Source: Rhizoctonia solani | Lineage: Eukaryota; Basidiomycota; Agaricomycetes; Cantharellales; Ceratobasidiaceae | DNA: 64,000 nucleotides | Assembly: GCF_016906535.1 (NCBI RefSeq) | Contig: NC_057377.1 | Location: forward strand, 496,001-560,000 | Reading direction: 5' to 3' | Shown: positions 1-12,363 of the stretch, piece after piece | How the letters are laid out: each line of letters starts with the position of its first letter | How positions within the stretch are numbered: the stretch's first letter is position 1 | Position numbers and translations under genes: made by a program | Notes under the pieces: model-generated | The model's database searches: none | Told to the model about the DNA's origin: nothing | The model's input: the letters and a program-made list of their open reading frames with translations, nothing else

Positions 1-220
1 ATAACGCATAGCTTCATCGTTCATGAGCGCCACTCATCATGCACGGGTTGGCGACACAAACCAGAATAGTTAGGTATTGTATAGGTATAAACTTCCGGAC
101 CATTTGGACTATGAAGGAAAGAATGTGTTAAATTTGGAACTACCCTACACGGCGAGGAATATGGACAGTTGTAGAGCACCCTTAAAGAGTTTCGTTTCTA
201 AACTCTGAGAATACCTCACT

Positions 221-3200
221 TCACCATCCTACTGGGAGTTTGAATACGGCAACACTTTGAGGAGGGAAGTTATAGGTAAACGAAGTTGCACCGGATCCCA
301 CATTGAGGTTAGAGGTTTGAGGGACTACAGCATTGGGATTGCTCAGAGTATTGAATGTACCAGGGGCTCCGGCAGTGAGTAAGGTGGTAGTTGATTGACC
401 AGTGATCGGGAAATCAAGGGCGAAGGTTCCTGTGAACGAGCTTGTACCAGTATTAGAAGCCTACCAAACGCATAATTAATCATTGCCCAAAGACTTCATG
501 GATAACATCTACGCTACCTTCAGGTACACTATCTTGTTAGCTGCGTCGTGGCTCGCAACCCAGTGCAATGGAACGCTGGCGCTTGGCGCAGGCGAGGTTT
601 TGAGAACATGTGTGCCCATATTGCTGCCAAACATCTAATTCGACCCCATACAGCTTTAATTAGCCTGTTTTCGATAACGAGCAAGAACAAACCGACCTGT
701 TGGGCGTAGTACGACGCAGATTTCACCATTGACCCAGCGTCGAAGGTGATGACATCAGGAGTCCATTGATGACCGTTGATATTTTGTAGAGTAGGAGCAT
801 CTTTTTACGGCGTGTTAGCTCAGAATAATAATCAAACTCAAGGATATCTCACATGTCGAAGCAAAGACAACATCCGAGTTTCTACGTCCCCATGAGAATT
901 TGTACAATGGCCATTTGTCATGACATTACTTACCGCTCCAAACCCGTCATATACGCAGCTTCTGCGACCGCACCCTGAAGAGTTGGGTACTCCAATCGAC
1001 CGCACGAAGGAGGTCCAAAGATACAAGATGGATTTGTCGAAGTAACGGCATACCTGCAAATTAGTCAGCAATAAGAATGGTTTAGGCCTGCAAAGGTATG
1101 ACCCACTCTCCGACGAAAACTTGTGCTCCGTTGCGAGGGTACGTATCGTACTCCAATGCATGATCAATAAACCACTTTGGTACATTGTATTGGTGCCAAT
1201 CGATGTGGGTATATGCGGGGCTCAGGGTAGTGCTAGGGTAAGTTGTTGCAATGTATTGGAAGCCACTGTTGGGGAAAGCAGCTTTGAGGCCATTGACGAA
1301 CACCTTGGGTTTATACAGTTAGTCAAATAATAATTCGACCCCCATCATGCTTGACTTACCCTCCAACGGTACTGAGCATAGCTGTAAACGGAGCCGATGA
1401 GCATATATCTATGTGTTCAACTGACTTTATAACTTACGATGCAGACGCCTATAGCATACCGCAAATGATCGCATTTAGTAGCATTCTCGGGCAAAATTTA
1501 AATGAACGTACCGCGAAATCCTCGTTTCCAATCTCGATATACCTGAGCTTGTATGGGGCTGTACGGCCGTACTGTGCACGAAGTTTAGCCCATTGGTTTG
1601 TATTCGCATCTCCGGTGATAAATTGAATTTCGTTTATGGCATCTTGAACGTAAGGTTGCAACTGGGATTCTGGAACAGTTTCGCCGCCCAGTGAATAGCC
1701 AGCTGGTGTGTAGTACAATTGATGAGCTAAAGTGGTCACTTAGTCTTATACTGAACATAATCTTACCCCAGATACCAAGAATGGGCTCCTATAAACAATT
1801 TTAAATCACTCCCCGGGATACACATGGGCAGAGAAGAACTCACGGCACCAATGTCCTCAGCCCAATTCAAATATTCGATCAAGCCCTAGACGGTAGTCAG
1901 TCAGAAAGGCGGAACCTAGCAGGCTTTAGCGCAAAGCTCACTAGTCCATCCGTATTGGCATATCCTATCAAGATAGTACATGAGACCGTGTCGAGAAATC
2001 TTTCACTTGTTAAACTTACCCCAGTCTCCTTGACGTCCTGGACGATTCTCGATCCTTTGGAAAAAGCTTGATGAGCTTTAGCAACTTTTCAGTATTTCAT
2101 TTTACTCACGGCCCAATCTTCAGTGAACGGTCAGCCAACTGCTTACAGCTCTGGAAAACTAAGCACTGTTACTCACAGTTTCGTTCCATTTCCAGCGTTT
2201 AGCGACAGTTTGCCCTATAATCATAATTTTATGAGCCACCACTGTCGAACGGATGACGAACGAGCATACCTTCCAAGTTATTTCCGCCGGGGAATCGCCA
2301 TACTCGAGGCTTCGATGCGGCCAGGGCTTCTGCAAGATCGATACGCATACCGTTCTGACGACCCTTGTACGTGGGAGGGAAAAGTGAGAACATTCCAAAA
2401 TAAACTGATTTCCCTGAGGCGCTCGCACCGTCCACAGTCACGCGAAAGACGTTCTTCACATCCGGGGCGGACTGGGATGGAGTGAAATCAAAGGTGAACT
2501 TTTTCCAGGAGTTTGTCACTCCTGAAACCGTTGCGGTTGCATAGGTAGTCCCTGATGAAGAAGCCAAGGAGACGGTGACGGAACCGGTATAGCTATCAGA
2601 CCTTGCGTAGAAAGAGCCTGTGTACTTCCATCCCGATTGGACCTTGATTCCTACGTAGTGAGGTAAAATAATGTAGCTACGACGAAGGAAATAAAGTACA
2701 AACCCCAGTACCCCGAGTTATCAAATCCAACTTGACCGCTCGCGCCCGCTGGAATCTTAGCTTGTAAGGAATTGCGAAGAGCATTGGAAACCCCAGGAAT
2801 GCTATTGATTACGCTGAGGCTGGTCCCTCTGTAAGCACTCCATGCATTTAGTCTAAATTCGGGGGGGGGGGGGAAGTCAATTGAGCCCTATATATGCATG
2901 ATACCTCTTACGCTTGGGGTGTATTAGCGGTCACGGCCTGAAAGGCACGGTTTTGTAGGAGTTCGGCATATAGCCCGCCGTCTCCGCTACAGGTAGGATC
3001 AGCACATTGATTTCACTTGCGGGGAACATCTTAGGATTACCTATGATTGATGTCCTGAGTAGCTACAGTGTTCAGTCACAGCTCAGGTAGGAAAGCAATG
3101 ACACTCACCTCCCACATCCAACCATACATAGTAGAAGGAATGGCATGAGTTTGAGTGTTTGTCACTTGGATGCGCAACGAGGACTGGGCGAAGGCACCCG

Positions 3201-3240
3201 CAGTAAGAGCAAGAACAAAAAGTCTGTAAAAGGGTCCCAT
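221..3240 (-). CDS. Secreted alpha-L-arabinofuranosidase, GH51 family
   Basis: The enzyme removes terminal arabinofuranosyl residues from arabinoxylan or pectin arabinan outside the cell. The chosen ATG opens with a signal peptide (MGPFYRLFVLALTAGAFAQS), followed by the GH51 N-terminal stretch ending STMYGWMWE. Later exons give GDGGLYAELLQNRAFQ, LNAWSAYRGTSLS, the FPGGNNLEG motif, NRPGRQGDWG, NTDGLGLIEYLNWAEDIGA, then EIGNEDF (Glu acid/base, near 1520-1540) and FVGEW (Glu nucleophile, near 1110). The C-terminal beta domain ends SVAVFKLPVGW before TGA at 221-223. The coding region is split by about ten or more short introns. The intron near 2850 carries a run of about 13 C on the sense strand just upstream of its acceptor, so it does not break the frame. 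All family landmarks join in frame by eye, so the gene looks intact. The family is well supported; individual exon edges are less certain. Confidence 0.9.
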
Positions 3241-4724
3241 CGTGTTGTCGGGGCCGCTCGTGGTGTTGAACTTGTCAGGTTTTCCGTACCTTATATACAT
3301 ACAAATCACGTACACCTGTGTATCATTGATGGTCACTAGATCTTAGAGGAAGATCTTGTCGTGAATCTACGCCCATGTAGATCTCCATTTGTCCAAGGAA
3401 GTTGTGCATGTGCCCTGGTGATGAGTAGTGGGTGGCAGTTAATTTCATTCTGAGAAGTAAGTAATCATCAACGAAGTTCGAAAATACCCCAGCTAGGAGG
3501 CTAATGACTCCTTAAAGGTGCTCAATTTACCGGGGTATCTACTGAATTACTCCTTACGGTCTAAGTTTATGCTAAATATTGAACCCTGGCGGAGGTTGCC
3601 AACAGCAAGATCACGAGGGGTTTGACCTGGAAATAAATCCAAACTTCTCCCTTGGGCCGATCCAAGAGAAGACCAATGAAAGCGGTGATAGGAAGAAAGC
3701 AATTTATGGATAAAACTTCTACCATATGTTCTCCCTACATTTCTCCCAAGAAAGCCCCAATCCACTCACACGCGTGCATCCCTGTAGTGTCTAGGTTACG
3801 TTGATTTCCACCGCAGGTTTTAAAGGGACTGCTACAACTGTCACTACAATAGTCATCGATTCTTACGTCTTACATATCTTCCGATCGAGCCCAACACCAA
3901 TAACTGTACTGTTCTGATCTTACATGAGGTAGTCAAGGAAAAATATCATAATCCCAAGCTGTTGAGGTTACGAACCATCAAACGTTAAATACCAAGTTAA
4001 ATTTAGCGTGAGTTATGCAGGCGCTTGGTGACACTGTTGTAGCCTCGGAGCTACTGTAGTAATACATGACTCATGTAGTTATTTTTACTGAGATCGGTTG
4101 CGTACATATTTTTGCGTTGCCTGGCCCAGATCCTCCGCCACGACCGTTATTGAAAATGGTGATCTGCAGTTCGAATACGGTATCCTCCACTAAATTCTAG
4201 TGTGGCTCAATAGGTGGCAACCAACACAAAATCCATGGATAAAACAATTGGATTTTAACAATAAGGCTAGACAGGCAAAATTAAACTATGTTCGAACGCC
4301 GTTGTCTCCGAAGGCGACGTAGGAACTAAGGAAATTAAGCGCGTTTTCATCTGACCACTGGCACAAACTCAAAGTATAGTTGACAAGGATCGGTCGGATC
4401 AAAGGATAAGACACCGTAGGCAAGGTTAGTAACGGAAAATGGAGGAGTCTGTCAGGGGCGGCTCTCAGAGGTGTAGTGAGGTAGTATAACCAGAAGATAG
4501 ACACGGGTAGCTAAGCGATATACAGCTTTAGGTCCTAGTAACACCATACGATTACAAAGGACACTGACCAATTCAATGGGAGCACCCAACATTCATTTGA
4601 GGGCTGTTCTCGGTAAATCTTGGATGTTGCATACTTAAGCTATACTGTCTGCAAACGAGGACAGTTCTTTTCAATTCATTTAATCTCGAATAGTTGTAGT
4701 GTGTGTGTCGTATGCTACCGAGTA
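3241..4724. other. Intergenic, no gene recognised
   Basis: Only short unsupported open frames are seen (for example 3547-3765 and 4286-4504 on the minus strand), with no recognisable motif or convincing splice structure. The stretch holds the GH51 promoter on its left. Near 4660 it holds a segment resembling the 3' flank of the intact beta-trefoil gene. Confidence 0.4.
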
Positions 4725-5184
4725 TTACTCTTTCTGTGTTTGCTCATACGTCGCTTGGGTTATTGGTCTGCTTGGCAAGGTCCAAGCAGCATTCACGTTG
4801 CATTCTTTGGTCTCGACTTACAACTTGGGTCGAAAGTATGAAAGATCGATTTTTTAACTTACGAGTATTGATCGGATACCGGAGAAGTGATGGCTCTCAA
4901 CAGGTTATCATCGGCCAGGCCTTGGTCTCCGGCTCTCTGAATAACGCGGTTGTCGGACTACGGACGTAATATTAGACATACCAACTAGAGTAAACAAAGG
5001 ACCATACCTTAAGATTGGTGCCGTACCCGAACCAATCGCTGGTGCTCGGATTGGCCATGCACAGTAAAATTGTACTCACGGTGCTAGAGTTGTTTAGCTT
5101 GACGGTATCAGAGCCACAAAAGGCAAGGGGGTAATTGTCATTACCAATGTTAAACATCCCGCAGATACCATCGGAGAGTGCCAT
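4725..5184 (-). pseudogene. Decayed paralogue of the 7.2-kb beta-trefoil-like gene
   Basis: Three exon-like blocks match the intact gene at 7158-7816. The first (5080-5184) encodes MALSDGICGMFNIGND and ends SDTVKLNNSST before a GTGAGT donor. The second block keeps NPSTSDWFGYGTNLK and, after a GT intron, DNRVIQRAGDQGLADDNLL. The third keeps NAAWTLPSRPITQATYEQ and runs to a TAA at 4725. Compared with the intact copy, the sequence jumps from inside intron 1 straight into NPSTSDW. It therefore lost the first intron's acceptor and about 20 codons of exon 2, and the final exon with the QLW motif is absent. The 3' flank still resembles that of the intact copy. I infer an old duplication, inverted relative to its sister, now non-functional. 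Confidence 0.7.
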
Positions 5185-7157
5185 GTTTTACATGATAAAA
5201 TTGGATCTGTTGCTAACAGCAAGCCAATGGTCATTGTGTTGACAGCGCCAGGGACGAAGGATATTTACAGAGTGGATTACCTATACGCACCAGTGTTCAG
5301 AATGTGTTGGGCTTGTGCGTTTCAAAGTGTCTACACATACCACAAAGATGCCATGATGGTATTTCTATCCCAAAGATGTGGGACCCAGTCGACAGTATTG
5401 AACCCAATTATTGGTTTACCATAAAACATACGTATCAAGCACGGCGTTATTTACCTTAGCGGTAAGACACCTTGCTATTGTCAATTCCAGGTATGAATAA
5501 ATGTTTCTGGGGGTTGGAAATATCTACATGGCGTAAGATCGCATCCAAGTATTATGGAGTGAACAGTTTGACAATTGAATCGTTGGATAGTATGATTTTG
5601 TGAGAAGCCAACGTGTTGAACTACAACTTTGCGCATGCATGTTGTACACAACTATATCAGGGGAGCATTCCTGCGTATTATGGGTCTGATGTCAGTTGAG
5701 AAGCAAATTGAGTTATGCATCAACCACAGGCAAGTGAATATTATATCTAATATTACGCTTGTCATAATTATGCCATGTACGGAATTGACATGCATGTATA
5801 TGTAAGTTAGCAGGAGAGAACGAAGTAAGACACTGGCCTGTTGGGAAATAGCGCAGATCTGGAATATTAGGATCAGCAATTCGAGGAACACCACCCTGAC
5901 AAGGAACCATCGAGTAAACTAACGTGATCTACTACGTATCGATTGAAATGATGGCAACCTTGACCATTTCATGACAAAACAGGCTTGTCAGGATGATACA
6001 TTATCCGTTTAAACCCAATAACTATTCTTAGGAGCATACTAAATTTGCAAATCTTAAGTATAACCAGGCATCCGGATCTACATGTAGGTGATGGCACCAA
6101 TTCAACATGAATATCATACTTCGTTGAGTAGAACATAGTTAATATGGTATGGGTGACATGGGTTACTTAAGCGGAGGTTATGTGCGGTACATAGTACCGT
6201 AGACTTTGATCATGAAGATGTGCATTTTTCTATGACGTATCGCAACGAGTTCTGATTGCATCTAGACATTGCTGCTGCCTAGGTCAAGTGTCAATATAAA
6301 AGGCTCATTCTCCTGTTATTTCTTGTCGTCTCGGAGTTTTTGTGGAGAAAACTTACATGTCTACCGTTCAAGCGATCTGAGTCTCTCAACGTAACCATAT
6401 CATATTGACAGGAAAAGAATCATTCTAATTTTAATTTTTATCATGAAACAGTCAAAACGATCACCAATTGAGGGTAGCACTGACACATGTTGTGATAGAT
6501 CACACTGTCTGTTTAGGTTGCTGTGATAAATTATCGGGTAAAATTCATTTGGTTGTTCATATCGTCTTTCTCAATCTGATTACTTGCAACATAGCTCCCT
6601 GTTATTGCCTTTAATGTTGAAATTTCCCCACTCTATTCCCAGATGAACTATTGCTTGGTCGTCATAGAACACGTGGGGAACGAAGTCACTCTCTTGATAT
6701 GGGTTGCATACAACATACATGCGCAGAGTCGTAGATTATCTGACCCACTTCTTACGAAAATCACGTCATTCAGGTATTCATATGCCGAAATGTTCTTTGC
6801 GTACTCATTGAATCTTGCTCCATGTAGGTCTTTCTGGCTTCCAGCACCAATTGCGCATACCCGAAAGAGACGATAATGTTATCTTCTTGTTAGCTAAGGC
6901 AACTAACGCCCTGTTGAATGTATGCGTCTTATAGTAAACCAGTGACGCTGTTAACTAGACCCCAGATTATTGGGGTAGAGACCCCATCATTCAATCTTTG
7001 CGGTGTGGGCAGGCGTAACGGGGTTCACAAATATGACGCCTCCTAACCATTGGCGCGCGCAGGTAGTCTGCCGTATAAATACCAGTCGTCGACATCGATC
7101 TATTCACCACTAGCTCAGTGTTCTACTACTAGTACAACCAATAGTCCTATATAAAAG
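5185..7157. other. Intergenic between the head-to-head paralogues
   Basis: This AT-rich stretch of about 2 kb has no supported gene. A minus-strand frame near 5710-5910 (MVPCQGGVPRIADPNIPD) looks protein-like over about 35 residues but has no partner exons that I can join. The right edge holds the promoter of the intact small gene, with a TATATAAAAG-like sequence about 10 nt before its ATG. Confidence 0.35.
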
Positions 7158-7816
7158 ATGGCTCTCCCCGACGGTAGATACAGAATCTTTAACGCCGAGA
7201 ACGAAAAGTATGCACCTGCCTTCTATGACTCTGATACCGTCAAGATGAACATCACTGGAAATGTGCGTATTGACCTATTATGCACAATGAATTTGTTGTC
7301 CTATCTCACTTTCACCGTGAATAATCAGGTTGACCTCGAGATCAAGAACGAATCTGGAGCACAGATGATTCGTTTCAACGATAGGAGAGTCAACCCGAGC
7401 ACTAGCAACTGGTTCGGGTACAACACTAACCTTCAGGCATGTTGCGATATTCACATCAATTGGACTCTACTCATATTTTTCCTTACAGCCCGACAACCGC
7501 GTTATTCAGAGGACTGAAAAGCATAACCTCACAGGCGACAACCTGTTATGGGCTATTACTCCTGCAGGATCTGACCTATACTCGTAAGTTGAAAGTGAAC
7601 CTTTTGGTGTCTTATGTCTAAGCCATGAGTTAGGATCAAAGTCTGGAATGCCGATGCTGCTTGGACTTTGCCAGACAACCCAAGGAATCCGACTGATGTA
7701 GGTCATTTTTAACGGACTGAGTGAGATTCTAGAGCCTGATCGCCTAATCTTCGTAGATTTATCTGGAGCCTGCGGAGGGAAAGAGGAGCCAGTTGTGGAA
7801 GATTAGGGAAGCTTAA
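7158..7816 (+). CDS. Small beta-trefoil-like (ricin-B/protease-inhibitor type) protein
   Basis: The spliced product is about 140 residues and starts MALPDGRYRIFNAENEKYAP. Four exons are inferred. Intron 1 (GTGCGT...CAG, 66 nt, within an open frame) joins MNITGN to VDLEIKNESG. Intron 2 starts GCATGT after NTNLQ and ends ACAG before PDNRVIQRTE, so it is a GC-AG intron; the paralogue has GT at the same place, which supports it. Intron 3 follows SDLYS. A last intron (GTAGGT...GTAG) joins NPRNPTD to IYLEPAEGKRSQLWKIREA and TAA at 7814-7816. GxYRI at the start and repeated (N/Q)LW motifs (DNLLWAI, SQLWKI) suggest a beta-trefoil fold, as in fungal lectins and mycocypin-type inhibitors. No signal peptide is seen, so it is probably cytoplasmic. 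Function is not assigned. Confidence 0.65.
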
Positions 7817-9066
7817 CAGGCAACAGAGTGACGTTTCGAGTTGTGAAGATATGTTGTACATATCGTGATTAGTTGAAATTGAATGAATTGAAAAGCGATG
7901 GCCCGTGTTTGTGGCCGACACTGGCTCAATGTGCACTGTATGCTAGAGTATATCCCAATTGAGAACCATTAGATGTATTACTGAATTGGGGCCATTTTGA
8001 ATAATACGTGGATCTTCAGATTTATCCGTTGCCAAGATCTACCAAACGACTTGGTTCGGTCAATCGGTAGATCTACTTAGCGAATTACAAATTTGTCCGT
8101 TCTCTGGCCTTGTACAGTCACCTCGGCGCTCACATGATCGCAACATCAGAAACTTCCCTGATAATCATGACAAACTAACTGGCTTTCGTGTGACAGAATA
8201 GGGTCATCAGTTGTGGGCAAACTTGTACCAAGAGAAGCTGAACGCCTATTCTGGGGGTGCGCTTATCTTGGGTTACGACACATTTTCGTCCCCATCCCGT
8301 GCGCCACATGAGTGCGTCTTTACACCGAATATACTCCCCCTCAGCTATCGACCGCCCCTAGAGAACCATGGCTACATTCTGTTAGGCCTTCGCTTTAGCT
8401 CTTTCGTTAGTAGTGTGCCATAGTCGAAGGAATAGTTTTCCGGTTCATAGCTGTGCGACCGGTTTCTTGCATCTCGGCCATGACCCACGCGACGCACGAG
8501 TTCTGTTCGTGTCTAGGCACACAAGCATAGACAAACCCACGCTTGATCGACCGGAATAGTACGGTAATATTTAGATTACATATCCACAGTTTCGCTCTGA
8601 TATCCGTGGTCAAGGCGTGTTTCTAGTTTCTGTGGTTTCTCAAGTGTTCAGCCACACCTCTGATCCCGGGCCGGTGCAGGCACCTAGCGGGCTTTGACTC
8701 CACCCAAAGCTCCAAAACCCATTTGGTTGCTCCATTGTTACTCCTAAATAATCCCTGATTTCCATTCTCTTAGACGTGTCTCTACTTTTACCTATTTGAA
8801 TATGCGAAGCTATCTATAGATACCTGAAATTCGTTGTTTTGCTGTAGGCTCCAGAAGAGCGGGCAGGCATTTCCTCAGATTATACCGTACGAAACTATTT
8901 TAGCAACCACTGACAGCATTTAATTTACAAACAAGACCATGGCGCCGATTTGTGCGTCATTCCCCTCGGTCGCATAAGCGCCAAAATGGAACTGCTCAGT
9001 ACCGCCACCCGATTTGCATCCGCCACTCCGCACTCGCCATCCACACAGTCCCTCACCGCCTCCGTC
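7817..9066. other. Intergenic and eL28 promoter / 5' UTR
   Basis: No gene is supported here. Open frames at 8211-8423 and 8407-8613 lack motifs. The right end (about 8940-9066) is GC-richer and pyrimidine-rich, consistent with a ribosomal-protein promoter and leader. Confidence 0.4.
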
Positions 9067-9978
9067 ATGTCTACCGATCTCCAGTGGTTGCTCGTCCGCG
9101 TGCGTTTCAAACCCCTCGAAATAATATCTAGGAAATACAGGACTTATGAATCTGACAGAAATACAACAGCTTCATCGTGAAGCGTGTTCCCGAGGGACCG
9201 ATCTTCTCCAAGGAGCCGGGTAACTTGAAGAATGTCCACTCGCGCAAGTATTCGGGCTTGATCAGCGACAAGGTTCGTATGGGTACTTTTATTCTAATAG
9301 CGCTGTTTTAAACGATTATTTAAATATACAGAGCCTGCACATTGGTCACAATGCCGAGACCAACGCGATTACTCTCACTTCTCGCAAGCCCAAGTCGAGC
9401 ATTCATCAGCACTCCAAGGGCGAGCACAAGACTACCATCCGTGCCAGGTCTGGACCTCGCCGAGCACAGGGTGTAGTCGCCAGCCAAGCGAGGTTGGGAT
9501 ACCGTCCTGATTTGCGCCAGGTGCGTTTCGAGTTTGAGGTTTATTTCTACGCGAGAATCGTTCGATATATGCTTTACTATCTATATATTCCCACCACTCC
9601 AATTGCCAAAAATGGCACAGCATCTACGTTAGAACCCGCTGGGCGACCTCGGTCAGTGCCTTGTCGGGCGTGGACATGAATGCAATATCAGACTAGGGCC
9701 AAACGATCAATACGGCCCACGCCTCCTGTCGCTATCGGTAGCCGTTGCGGTGCTCCTCGCGGATATACCGACTCGTGGACGCAGACATCTTTCAATTCAT
9801 TTGTCTTCTTTGATTATATGCTGTGATCGTTTATAATTGGTTCAATGGCTAACGTATACGATGACAGGCTGCCCTTCAACGCGTCTCAGCCCTCCAGCGC
9901 GCCCAGCAGACGAAGAAGCCCGCACCCGAGCGCAAGGTCCGAGGGAAAAAGGCCAAGGCTGCCGCAGAGTCTGCATAA
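9067..9978 (+). CDS. RPL28: 60S ribosomal protein eL28
   Basis: This is a structural component of the cytosolic large ribosomal subunit. Exon 1 (9067-9099) gives MSTDLQWLLVR. Exon 2 starts at 9159 with KYNSFIVKR and continues VFSKEPGNL-like (IFSKEPGNLKNVHSRKYSGL). Exon 3 after the 9.3-kb intron gives SLHIGHNAETNAITL and ends RLGYRPDLRQ near 9521. The last exon, after a long intron, gives AALQRVSALQRAQQ and ends GKKAKAAAESA with TAA at 9976-9978. The order SxDLQWLLVR, SFxVKR, FSKEPGNL, YSGL, YRPDLR is characteristic of eL28. The terminal intron (about 345 nt) is several times longer than its neighbours and may host a snoRNA. Confidence 0.9.
9625..9795 (+). ncRNA. Candidate intronic H/ACA-like snoRNA
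   Basis: The unusually long last intron of the eL28 gene contains local stem potential. GGCAC near 9621 can pair with GTGCC near 9661. AGACTA (fits ANANNA) is followed by GGGCC...GGCCC, then CGGTA...TACCG. A closing ACA lies in CGCAGACATC near 9780-9790. Ribosomal-protein introns are common snoRNA hosts. This is a weak structural call made by eye; no target pairing was identified. Confidence 0.25.
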
Positions 9979-10285
9979 AATGCATGTTCCTCATCCTGTA
10001 TTCTCGTTGCTGTACATGTTTTATGCTCGCCTCTATGGATCAGTTGACACTAGTGAAAATGAGCGTACGATTGTCGTAAGATGAGGGACAACCAAGGTCA
10101 TTGAGTTTGGAAGCTGCGGTCAAGTGAAATGAATTGACCCCTTTGATCTGTCATTAAGTGCCTAGCGACCTTTCACAACAAAAGGCAATGTAAAAGTAAG
10201 CGCCCGGCGTTTGAAAACGCCCCATAAGTGATCTTGATCGGCTGTGTGCTTGTCCTCTACACCCGTTCCCCAAAAGTATACCCTA

Positions 10286-12168
10286 ATGTCGTCCCCTCCT
10301 TCTACCTCTTCTCCTCCTCCGCCAACTACAACTGCTGTTCCGTTCCCATCGACAGAGTCTGAGTCTGAGCCAGAGGCCACCAGTGTGACTCCGACACCCG
10401 ATGATGCAATACCCGAGCCAGAGCCTCCTAAACCTAAAGATCCATATGCGGAGATTTTAGAACAAGCCAAAGCACGATTCGAGGACCAGTCTACTCCAGA
10501 CCAAGATCTTCGGGATTCTGTTGGGAAACTCATTACGTTGTGTACACGACTCGTACGTTCCAAACCTCAAATTTCTAATAATATACATATAAATCAGAAT
10601 GCCCGTCTCTGCGCTTAGACAACTCGAATATCCGCCCTGGAGCCCCAACTGACCGAACTTCAAACATCGTTAACATTGACGCAATCGAATCTCACGCTCG
10701 CAATGGCCAATACGGAAATGCTTGAAGACGCGCTCAAGCACAATGCGCACACGCGAGACGTCGGGTGGAGACGAAGCGACTCGACGGCGAGCCGGAGACC
10801 GCCTGCGAATAGCGTATCATACGCCGCATCTGTATCGTCCATCGCATCGGCAGGAAGCGGGTCCGTAGACGAGCACGGAGCACGGATCGTCGTCCATGCT
10901 CCATCTCCCCAATCCCCTCCCCCAAGAGCATCCACGACGACTCCGACCCCGACTCCGACCGGGACCGTGACTGGGACTACAACCGGACAAGGAGAGTCGA
11001 GGTTTTTCAGGTTCCGGTTCGGGAGCAAGACGCCGTCTCCAACGAGTGCGGTTGCGCAGGTGAACAAGGCTGCTAGTCCTCCACCTCAACTTGCGGGCTC
11101 AGCGTCGCACTTGACGTCGGCGTCGTTGCCTTCGCTTGGTTTGGCCCTTGAGGATGTCCCGCCTACACCACCTTCGACGACTTCTGTAACTTCTGCGACT
11201 TCTACTGCTGGTACTGCTGCTGGGAGAACCGTTGACCCTGAACTGGCAGCGCTGGAAAAGAAGCTCAAGGACAAGGAAGGAGAGATCAAGGCCAAGGAAG
11301 AGTCGATTCAGGCGCGGGACAAGCAGCTCGAGGAGCTCAGGTCGAAACTCGAGGCCGAGAAGAAAGTGAGCACCGAGTTGGAAAAGGAAAAGGCAAAAGT
11401 GCAGGAAGAGATTGAAAGTTTGACCCAGTCGTTGTTTGAAGAGGTGAGTTTTGGGAGAGTGTGCGTGTGTGAATTAATTGGGGTCGATGTTTACTTGTAA
11501 TCTAGGCCAACAAGATGGTTGCTGATGAGAGGAGAAAGATGGCCGAGGTCGAGGCGTTGCTTAGGGAGACCGAGGAAGAGAGGGATGCGGTCAGGGGTGC
11601 GATGAGGGTTGTAGAAGGAGAGAATGGACGACTGAGGGAACTCTCGGCCGGTATAAAAAAGCCAGAGGAAGAAAAGGATCAGAAAGAGGAACGAGAGGTC
11701 AAGAAGGACGTCGAGTCAGTCACGCTGGAGACTGATGGTACAGTCCACACCGACGAAAAGGCGTCCGAGCCGGAGAAAGTGGCAGAAGTAGAAGAGCCAA
11801 CCCCGGTCAAGACAGACTCGAGCGAATGGATTTCCGTCAATGGGTCCAAACGTGAGCCAGAGGACGACGCCGAGTCGGACACAGATAACGCCCGAACATC
11901 TCAAGAGAGCACCCGGCCAGACTCGGCGACAAAGGAAACTTCACCGATCGTCTCGCCCGTCTCGAGCGACGATGAACTGGATGAACACGAGCCCAAGGAG
12001 GAACCATCTGAACCGCTGGCTATCGCGGATGTTCCTTCTCTCCCTAGCTCAGCGTCTGATATTTGGAAGGGGCAGGCGAGGGATAGGGAGGCGACTCCAC
12101 CCAAGACTCCCCCGCGAGTGCATGCCTTGCCGGTCGAGACGTCACCGTGGGCCGAGGGGCGAGCGTAG
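10286..12168 (+). CDS. Sec2-type Rab guanine nucleotide exchange factor (coiled coil)
   Basis: The protein is a predicted GEF for a Sec4/Rab8-like GTPase in polarised exocytosis. Three exons (10286-10552, 10619-11443, 11506-12168) give 584 residues. The N-terminus (MSSPPSTSSPPPP) is disordered and Pro/Ser/Thr rich. The segment from CTRL across intron 1 to ALEPQLTELQTSL, LAMANTEMLEDAL, and then a long charged helix ending SLTQSLFEEANKMVADERR, is the Sec2p-family helical hairpin signature (SLFEEANKMVADER). A low-complexity linker rich in Pro, Thr and Ala separates the two helical parts. The C-terminal third is acidic and disordered. The gene lies between ribosomal-protein genes in a conserved-looking block. 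The domain call is strong; the GTPase partner is inferred from the family. Confidence 0.85.
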
Positions 12169-12363
12169 ATTGAAATCTTAGTCTTCGATGTAGCGTATCT
12201 ATTGATTTATGTATCATATACGATAGTTGTTGAAGTCTCAATATCCCAGATGTCCGAATTACCTCAAAACTCCGAGTCACAATCAAAATGCCTAGTTGTG
12301 TGCGTGCATGAAATTCATAGAGAGTACATAATGGAACAAACAAGGCATACATCCCACAACCAA

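Noticed and set aside
2850..2880. Poly-G run as a frameshift in the GH51 gene
   Set aside because: It lies in an intron, as a C-rich tract just before the acceptor of the LNAWSAY exon.
10162..11295. Long minus-strand frames (10162-10563, 10660-11067, 11086-11295)
   Set aside because: They mirror the low-complexity codons of the Sec2-type gene on the plus strand and have no motif of their own.
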